From assembly GCF_000498495.1 (NCBI RefSeq), contig NZ_AVCS01000006.1:372001-436000 (forward strand): a DNA stretch of 64,000 nt, given 5' to 3'. The notes below the pieces were generated by a model that made no database searches, was not told the origin of the DNA, and saw nothing but the letters and a program-made list of their open reading frames with translations. Positions 59,229-64,000 of the stretch are shown here, piece after piece (the stretch's first letter is position 1; every line of letters starts with the position of its first letter). This DNA is from Flavobacterium enshiense DK69. GTDB lineage: Bacteria; Bacteroidota; Bacteroidia; Flavobacteriales; Flavobacteriaceae. A program made the translations under genes and the position numbers.

Positions 59229-60473
59229 TTACTCGGTTTTAATGAAGCTTTCACTGTCTATTAAATACTGCGCGTTTCGGGCAATTGTATCATTAACAGA
59301 AATACCGTTTATGACCTGAATATAATCTCCCATTTCAATTCCCGTTTTTATTTCTTTAGCCTTAAAGCCGTTGTTCATTTTGACAAAAACTATTTTCTTA
59401 TTTCCGATACTAACGAATGCTTGTTTATGCAACCATATGCTTTTAATCGGGTTTGTTTTTAGCCTTCCCTGTAAACGTAACCCTATAGGTAGTTTTAACG
59501 TGCTGTTGCTTAGATATACCCTAATTTTATTGGATTTATCGGTTGCGCTAAGCTGCGTTTCAACAAAGTTTATATGAGCGTTGATACTTTTATTTTCATC
59601 TAATTCTGTTGTAATTGTAATGGGTTGATTCACCGTTAGCAATCCGCTATATCCTTGTAAGACATTAAAAACGCCCCATACTTTATTGGTATTCACTAAT
59701 TTAAACACCGTTTCTCCCTTTTTTATATAATTCCCTTCTTTAAGATTTAATGCTTCAGAGGTGGCACTTGCATTAGACATCGTATTACTATTGACATCCA
59801 TTGTTTCCGTTGCTCCTATTATTCCATAGGCAGGGCTATAAATTGAAATTACGGGATTTGCCCTTTTTGTTGCGATTAATGCATTAATTTGATTACCACT
59901 CATGCCATAAAGCTTTAATTTTTGTTTTGAAGCTTCGACAATTGAAGTATTAGCTGCATCATTTGAAATTAAATAAATGAAGTTTTGCTGTTCCGTTAGT
60001 AATTCCGGACTGTATAAATCAAAAAGTTTTTGTCCTTTATTTACCTTTTGGTATTTGTAATTCACATACATTTTTTCAATTCTTCCGCTTGCTCTTGCAG
60101 CAATGTTTACAAAAGAATTTGGATCGTAAGCAACAATACCGGGTAAATTAATTTCACTGCTTATCGTTGTGTCTTTTGTAGTTGTGGTTTGATAATTTCC
60201 CACAATAAAATTATCTGTTGGCTTTAAAACATTTTCAATTGAATGGTTTTTTTCTGTATGATTATTTGTCATCTTTTTTACTAACGTCATTCCGCAAATT
60301 GGACAATTTCCTGGTTTGTCCCGAATAATCTCCGGATGCATCGAACACGTATAAACCACTGCTTGTTTTTCGTGACCGGAATGGTTATCCGATTTGGTTG
60401 CAAAATAATAGGTTGCATATCCAATCGTTAAAATCAAAATGCTTATTAAACTGTATTTTAAATATCGGTTCAT
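59229..60473 (-). CDS. Heavy-metal RND efflux adaptor (CusB-like), first copy
   Basis: A 414-residue adaptor anchored by an N-terminal helix (about 7-26). A His-rich stretch (DNHSGHEKQ) and a heavy-metal-binding domain (YTCSMHPEIIRDKPGNCPIC, GMTLVKK) follow; this version has the fuller Cys-x-Met-His and Cys-Pro-Ile-Cys-Gly-Met pattern. The CusB body follows (IAARASGRIEKMYVNYKYQK, YSPAYGIIGATETMDVNSNT, KLPIGLRLQGRLKTN). It is separated by two bases from the TolC-type gene before it and from the second adaptor after it. The metal is probably copper or silver by motif; this is not proven. Confidence 0.88.
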   Translation of the reverse strand: MNRYLKYSLISILILTIGYATYYFATKSDNHSGHEKQAVVYTCSMHPEIIRDKPGNCPICGMTLVKKMTNNHTEKNHSIENVLKPTDNFIVGNYQTTTTKDTTISSEINLPGIVAYDPNSFVNIAARASGRIEKMYVNYKYQKVNKGQKLFDLYSPELLTEQQNFIYLISNDAANTSIVEASKQKLKLYGMSGNQINALIATKRANPVISIYSPAYGIIGATETMDVNSNTMSNASATSEALNLKEGNYIKKGETVFKLVNTNKVWGVFNVLQGYSGLLTVNQPITITTELDENKSINAHINFVETQLSATDKSNKIRVYLSNSTLKLPIGLRLQGRLKTNPIKSIWLHKQAFVSIGNKKIVFVKMNNGFKAKEIKTGIEMGDYIQVINGISVNDTIARNAQYLIDSESFIKTE

Positions 60474-60475
60474 AA

Positions 60476-61729
60476 TTATTTGATTTCTAAATGTTTTTCA
60501 ATTTCTACTTGTGTAATCAAAATAGCTTGTAATTTATCTAAAGTGTCTATTTGAGCCATGTTTAATGCCTCCCACGCATCCAATACAACAAACAAATCAC
60601 CAGTGTTGTTTTGCCAAGCTATAATTGCTGTGTCGTAATTCTTTCGCAGTGTGGGAATGATACTTTTTTCTGCAATTTCATATTGCGCCGTGAGATTGGT
60701 AAGTTCGGTATTCATTCCTGAAACCATTCCCCGAGCTTCATTTAGTATCATTTGTTTTTGCCAATTAAGACTTTCATTTTTAATTTGAAAACTACTTATG
60801 TTGGCTTTGTTCATTTTGGTTGACCAAGGCATTGGGATGGTAACCATTCCCATTAAAGAGAATTGTTGCGGTTGTTGCCCAAAAGTAAACATATGATCAT
60901 ATTTAACTCCAAATTCCGGCAAAAACCTTGTCTTTTCGGCTTCTATTTTCAGTTGATTTAATGCAATTGTTTGATCAATAGCCTTGACATCACTTCGGTT
61001 TTCTACATGCGATGCTGTATGCATTTTTATTAAGTGAAAAACTTTCAATTCATAGCTTGCTTCAATCTCAAACGGGGTGTCTTTATCCCTTGCCATCAAG
61101 GTATTAAGCATTATCCGTTTTTGTGAAATGTCATTTTGTAGCATTACTATCATGCTTTGCAGCATACTGTATTGTGATTTTGCCTTGTAATAGGTGGGCA
61201 ATTTATCCATATTGTATTGGTAGCGTATTTCCATGCTTTTGATCATATATTCCAAAAGCAACAAATTGTCATTGGCAATTTTTATCTTCTTATTTAAAAT
61301 AAGCCATTGGAAATAGTTTGTTTTCGCCAAGGCTTTGAGTTGATTAACCGTATAGTTTTTGTTTTCCTTTTCCACAGAAGACATTGCAGTCATATAATTA
61401 AAATCGGCGTTCAGCTTTTTGTAATTCGGTATCATTTGCGTGACTCCCAACATATAAGATCCCATTCCGGGTGACATTTCATCAGCTTTCCACATTTTGG
61501 AATTGTATGGTGTCATAAAGAAACCCGTTTCCACCTGTGGTGGCATCCAACTTTTAGCTCCTTTTGCAGCAGCATCCATACTTTGTATATCGGCATTATA
61601 CATTTTTATTTGTGGGTTATCTGTTTCAATCTTTTTCAAAACTTCATCCAACGAAAGTGTTTGAGCCCTACTTGAGGTGAAGCTTAAAATCAAACAGCCA
61701 ATTGCGATATAAAGTTTATTCTTTAACAT
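60476..61729 (-). CDS. TolC-family outer-membrane channel of the metal efflux system
   Basis: A 417-residue outer-membrane factor. A signal peptide (about residues 1-22, SFTSSRAQ) is followed by long helical hairpins with the TolC repeat pattern (LSLDEVLKKIETDNPQIKMY, ARGMVSGMNTELTNLTAQYE, DLFVVLDAWEALNMAQIDTL). The segment around residues 65-95 is Met-rich (GFFMTPYNSKMWKADEMSPG), fitting a copper/silver channel. It overlaps the pump gene by 14 bases. Confidence 0.9.
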   Translation of the reverse strand: MLKNKLYIAIGCLILSFTSSRAQTLSLDEVLKKIETDNPQIKMYNADIQSMDAAAKGAKSWMPPQVETGFFMTPYNSKMWKADEMSPGMGSYMLGVTQMIPNYKKLNADFNYMTAMSSVEKENKNYTVNQLKALAKTNYFQWLILNKKIKIANDNLLLLEYMIKSMEIRYQYNMDKLPTYYKAKSQYSMLQSMIVMLQNDISQKRIMLNTLMARDKDTPFEIEASYELKVFHLIKMHTASHVENRSDVKAIDQTIALNQLKIEAEKTRFLPEFGVKYDHMFTFGQQPQQFSLMGMVTIPMPWSTKMNKANISSFQIKNESLNWQKQMILNEARGMVSGMNTELTNLTAQYEIAEKSIIPTLRKNYDTAIIAWQNNTGDLFVVLDAWEALNMAQIDTLDKLQAILITQVEIEKHLEIK

Positions 61730-63653
61730 CTATCAGGTCTATTTTACCTTTTGTTTTTAATTCACGAAGTTTTACGATTTCAAAAACAACTGGTGTTACT
61801 AATAAAACATAAATAGTAGAGCTAATTGTTCCACCAATAAGCGGGACAGTAATAGGAAGCATCACATCGGCTCCTGTTCCTGTCGCCCAAAGAATAGGTA
61901 TCAAACCAAATAATGAAACGGAAACGGTCATTAGTTTTGGTCGCAATCTTTTCGCCGATCCATCAATAATATATTGTCTTAATATTTCTTCCGTGATAAC
62001 CTCTTTGCTGTTTCCGTATTTCTCCACCATTTTGTTCATGGATTCATTTAAATAAATCGTCATTAACATTGCCGTTTCTATGGCCATTCCAAACAGTGCA
62101 ATAAAACCGACAGCCACCGCAACCGACAAATTGATACCATAAAAATAGACCATAAAAATTCCTCCAATTAAAGCAAATGGTACTGTTATCATGGTGATTA
62201 ATGCTTCTTTCATGGAACGATAGGTGAAAAACAGAATAAGAAAAATAATAACTACTACTATTGGCAATATCAAACTCAATGTTTTGTTGGCTCTGATTTG
62301 ATTTTCCCATTGTCCGCTCCATTCTATATAATATCCTTTGGGCATTTTAGTCATCATGGCGTTTAATTTTTTCTGCGCCTCTTTTACCGTACTTCCTAAA
62401 TCACGTTCTCGAACATTAAACAATACGCTCCCCCTCAGCATCGCGTTTTCACTGTTTATCATGGGAGGTCCATCGCTTATCTTAACATCGGCAACGGTTT
62501 CTAAAGGAATGGGACCATATTGCATCGTTTGAACTTGTAATTTTTTTAAAGCATCGAGGCTATTTCTGTATTCCTGAGCATATCTTGCATTTACAGAGAA
62601 CCGTTGTCTTCCCTCAATGGTTGTGGTTAATTTCATCCCGCCAATAGCTGCTTCGACAACGTTATTGATATCATCGATGGAAAGTCCGTATCGCCCAATA
62701 ACGTCTCGTTTTGCTTCAATATCTATATATTTACCACCTGTGATGGGTTCTGAATATAAATCTTTGACTCCGGAAGTGCCTTCCAGTGTTTTCTTGATTT
62801 TTTGAGATAACACATCGATAGTATCTAAACTTGCACCGTAAATTTTTATTCCGACATCCGTTCGGATACCGGTTGAAAGCATGTTGATACGATTGATAAT
62901 AGGCTGTGTAAAGCCGTTTGTTACTCCCGGAATTTGGAGTTTATTATTTATTTCAGTGATAATGTCATTTTTTGTCTTGCCTTCTCTCCATTCATCTTCG
63001 GGCTTTAGCAAAATAATGGTTTCAATCATGCTTATCGGACTGTTATCGGTTGCCGTGTTAGCCCTGCCCGCTTTTCCTAAAACGTGATCTACTTCGGGAA
63101 CTGATTTTATTAATTTATCCTGTACCTGCAAAATTCTTTTTACTTCAGAATTTGACACATCGGGTAATGTGACCGGCATAAATAAAATGGAACCTTCATC
63201 TAATGGAGGCATGAATTCTGACCCTAAACGGGTAAACATCAACAATCCAATCAGTAATGCAACAATATTCAAACCTAATACTGTTTTACGCCATTTCAGG
63301 CAAAAGGCTAGTATGGGTGTGTAGATTGTTTCAAGTTGGCTATTGATTGGATTTTTTTCTTCCGGACGCAGTTTTCCTTTGAGCAAAAAGCTAATTAGTA
63401 CTGGTGTTAGTGTGATTGCCAAAAAAGCATCAACAATAAGAATAAAGGATTTTGTGTATGCTAATGGACTAAAAAGTTTTCCTTCCATTCCCGTGAGAAG
63501 AAAGACAGGTAAAAAAGATGCAATTACAATTATTGTTGAATAGAAGACACCAGGCCCCACCAATTTAGATGATGATTCAATTATCTTGAGTTTTTCTTCT
63601 GAAGATAATGGATCCTGTTCTTTTTTGAATATTTTTAGTAGTTTCTCTTTCAT
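61716..63653 (-). CDS. cusA: CusA-type heavy-metal RND pump, C-terminal part after frameshift
   Basis: A 645-residue frame covering the second two-thirds of a CusA/HME-RND pump: helices from GPGVFYSTIIVIASFLPVFL, the periplasmic porter domain (GSEFMPPLDEGSILFMPVTL, INMLSTGIRTDVGIKIYG, which includes the Met that is a copper ligand in E. coli CusA), and the last helices (AVAVGFIALFGMAIETAMLM). The N-terminal part is in another frame that stops at 63655, one base upstream of this ATG. Either the gene is broken by a one-base shift, or two polypeptides are made by restart at TAAGATG, or frameshifting occurs. Sequence error is also possible. Confidence 0.85.
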   Translation of the reverse strand: MKEKLLKIFKKEQDPLSSEEKLKIIESSSKLVGPGVFYSTIIVIASFLPVFLLTGMEGKLFSPLAYTKSFILIVDAFLAITLTPVLISFLLKGKLRPEEKNPINSQLETIYTPILAFCLKWRKTVLGLNIVALLIGLLMFTRLGSEFMPPLDEGSILFMPVTLPDVSNSEVKRILQVQDKLIKSVPEVDHVLGKAGRANTATDNSPISMIETIILLKPEDEWREGKTKNDIITEINNKLQIPGVTNGFTQPIINRINMLSTGIRTDVGIKIYGASLDTIDVLSQKIKKTLEGTSGVKDLYSEPITGGKYIDIEAKRDVIGRYGLSIDDINNVVEAAIGGMKLTTTIEGRQRFSVNARYAQEYRNSLDALKKLQVQTMQYGPIPLETVADVKISDGPPMINSENAMLRGSVLFNVRERDLGSTVKEAQKKLNAMMTKMPKGYYIEWSGQWENQIRANKTLSLILPIVVVIIFLILFFTYRSMKEALITMITVPFALIGGIFMVYFYGINLSVAVAVGFIALFGMAIETAMLMTIYLNESMNKMVEKYGNSKEVITEEILRQYIIDGSAKRLRPKLMTVSVSLFGLIPILWATGTGADVMLPITVPLIGGTISSTIYVLLVTPVVFEIVKLRELKTKGKIDLIDVKE

Positions 63654-63654
63654 C

Positions 63655-64000
63655 TTATTCGGATTCTTTACCGTTAACCATTTCTTCCTGTTTCTCCGAA
63701 ATATTGCGATATGAATTTTCCACCATTACAATGCCATCATCAACAACCACCCCTATAGCCAGAGCGATACCCGTTAATGACATAATGTTGGAAGAGATAC
63801 CGAAAGCCTCAAGCAAAATAAAGCCCACTGCTACTGATATAGGAAGCTGTATAAGAATAATTAAAGCGCTTCTCCAGTGAAATAGAAAAATAAGGATGAC
63901 AAGAGAAACAGCAATCATTTCTTCTATTAGCGTTCCCTTAACGGATGCAATGGCTTTTTCTATCAGTTCACTTCTGTCGTAGGATGTTTTAAAAGAAACG
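63655..64000 (-). CDS. cusA: CusA-type heavy-metal RND pump, N-terminal part (partial, runs off window)
   Basis: This frame enters from the right edge with VSFKTSYDRSELIEKAIASV and GTLIEEMIAVSLVILIFLF. It then covers transmembrane helices 2-4 with the proton-relay Asp pair in GIALAIGVVVDDGIVMVENS. It ends at a TAA after NGKESE, in the cytoplasmic loop just before helix 5, where intact pumps continue without a break. The remaining pump is encoded one base further in another frame. The frame is well conserved up to the stop, so the break is recent or tolerated. Confidence 0.85.
   Translation of the reverse strand, partial: VSFKTSYDRSELIEKAIASVKGTLIEEMIAVSLVILIFLFHWRSALIILIQLPISVAVGFILLEAFGISSNIMSLTGIALAIGVVVDDGIVMVENSYRNISEKQEEMVNGKESE

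Noticed and set aside
1..64000. tRNA and rRNA genes
   Set aside because: Scanned intergenic regions by eye for T-loop and anticodon-arm patterns and rRNA segments; none found. Such a scan can miss a tRNA, so a covariance-model search would be decisive.

Overview
The window looks like a chromosomal stretch of a Flavobacterium-type member of the Bacteroidetes (Flavobacteriaceae). The reasons are the AT-rich composition, promoters of the TTG-N18/23-TAnnTTTG type, weak ribosome-binding sites, a SusC-like TonB receptor with a carboxypeptidase-regulatory domain, a type IX secretion sorting domain, an alanine/glutamate-rich tail on ribosomal protein S16, a DnaE with its own N-terminal exonuclease domain, and mevalonate-pathway genes. 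The genus is an inference. No rRNA, tRNA, CRISPR array or intact insertion sequence was seen.

Layout. 1-7.4 kb: an envelope locus (secreted-protein fragment, surface lipoprotein, TonB receptor) next to a divergent PhoB/PhoR-like two-component system and a glycosyltransferase. 7.5-12.4 kb: housekeeping genes (trmB, LysE-type exporter, alkyltransferase-like protein, Mrp and NifU-type Fe-S proteins, ferredoxin reductase plus ferredoxin) and a palindromic repeat. 12.5-18.6 kb: a tight seven-gene operon combining AdoMet decarboxylase, a DUF4178 membrane protein, two very small membrane proteins (one DUF350), a membrane-embedded spermidine-synthase homologue, a Tat-exported flavin oxidoreductase and a histidine-rich membrane protein. 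It reads as a polyamine-dependent envelope-modification system. 18.6-20.7 kb: a DUF3050 protein and glutaryl-CoA dehydrogenase.

21-35.4 kb is the most unusual part: a peptide (RiPP/bacteriocin-like) locus. It has a TPR-AraC regulator and four short precursor-like peptides of two leader types, one antisense and three too short for ordinary ORF calling. It also has a VKOR-thioredoxin thiol oxidase with a C39-like N-terminus, a protein with a HQTGH motif resembling HExxH peptide-modification enzymes, a secreted MBL-fold protein that has lost part of its metal site, and a C39-peptidase ABC exporter with its HlyD partner. Two AT-rich orphan genes sit between exporter and HlyD. Two of the peptides are cysteine-rich (4 and 6 Cys) and lie directly downstream of the oxidase, so the likely products are exported disulfide-bonded peptides.

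35.4-53.2 kb is mostly core genome: trmN6-like, rimM, rpsP, a lipoprotein, an RRM protein, dnaE, trxA, a pseudouridine synthase, a TPR protein, UbiA-type prenyltransferase, mevalonate kinase-like and diphosphomevalonate decarboxylase, tspO, an HI0933-type flavoprotein, a glycerophosphodiesterase, and a sensor-like protein without an ATPase domain. 53.9-56.9 kb is a 14-repeat delta-60 secreted protein with a T9SS tail. 56.9-58 kb is a scar-like zone (gene fragment, orphan small gene, short direct repeats). 58-64 kb is a heavy-metal RND efflux operon with two adaptor genes and a CusA-type pump broken by a frameshift; it continues beyond the window.
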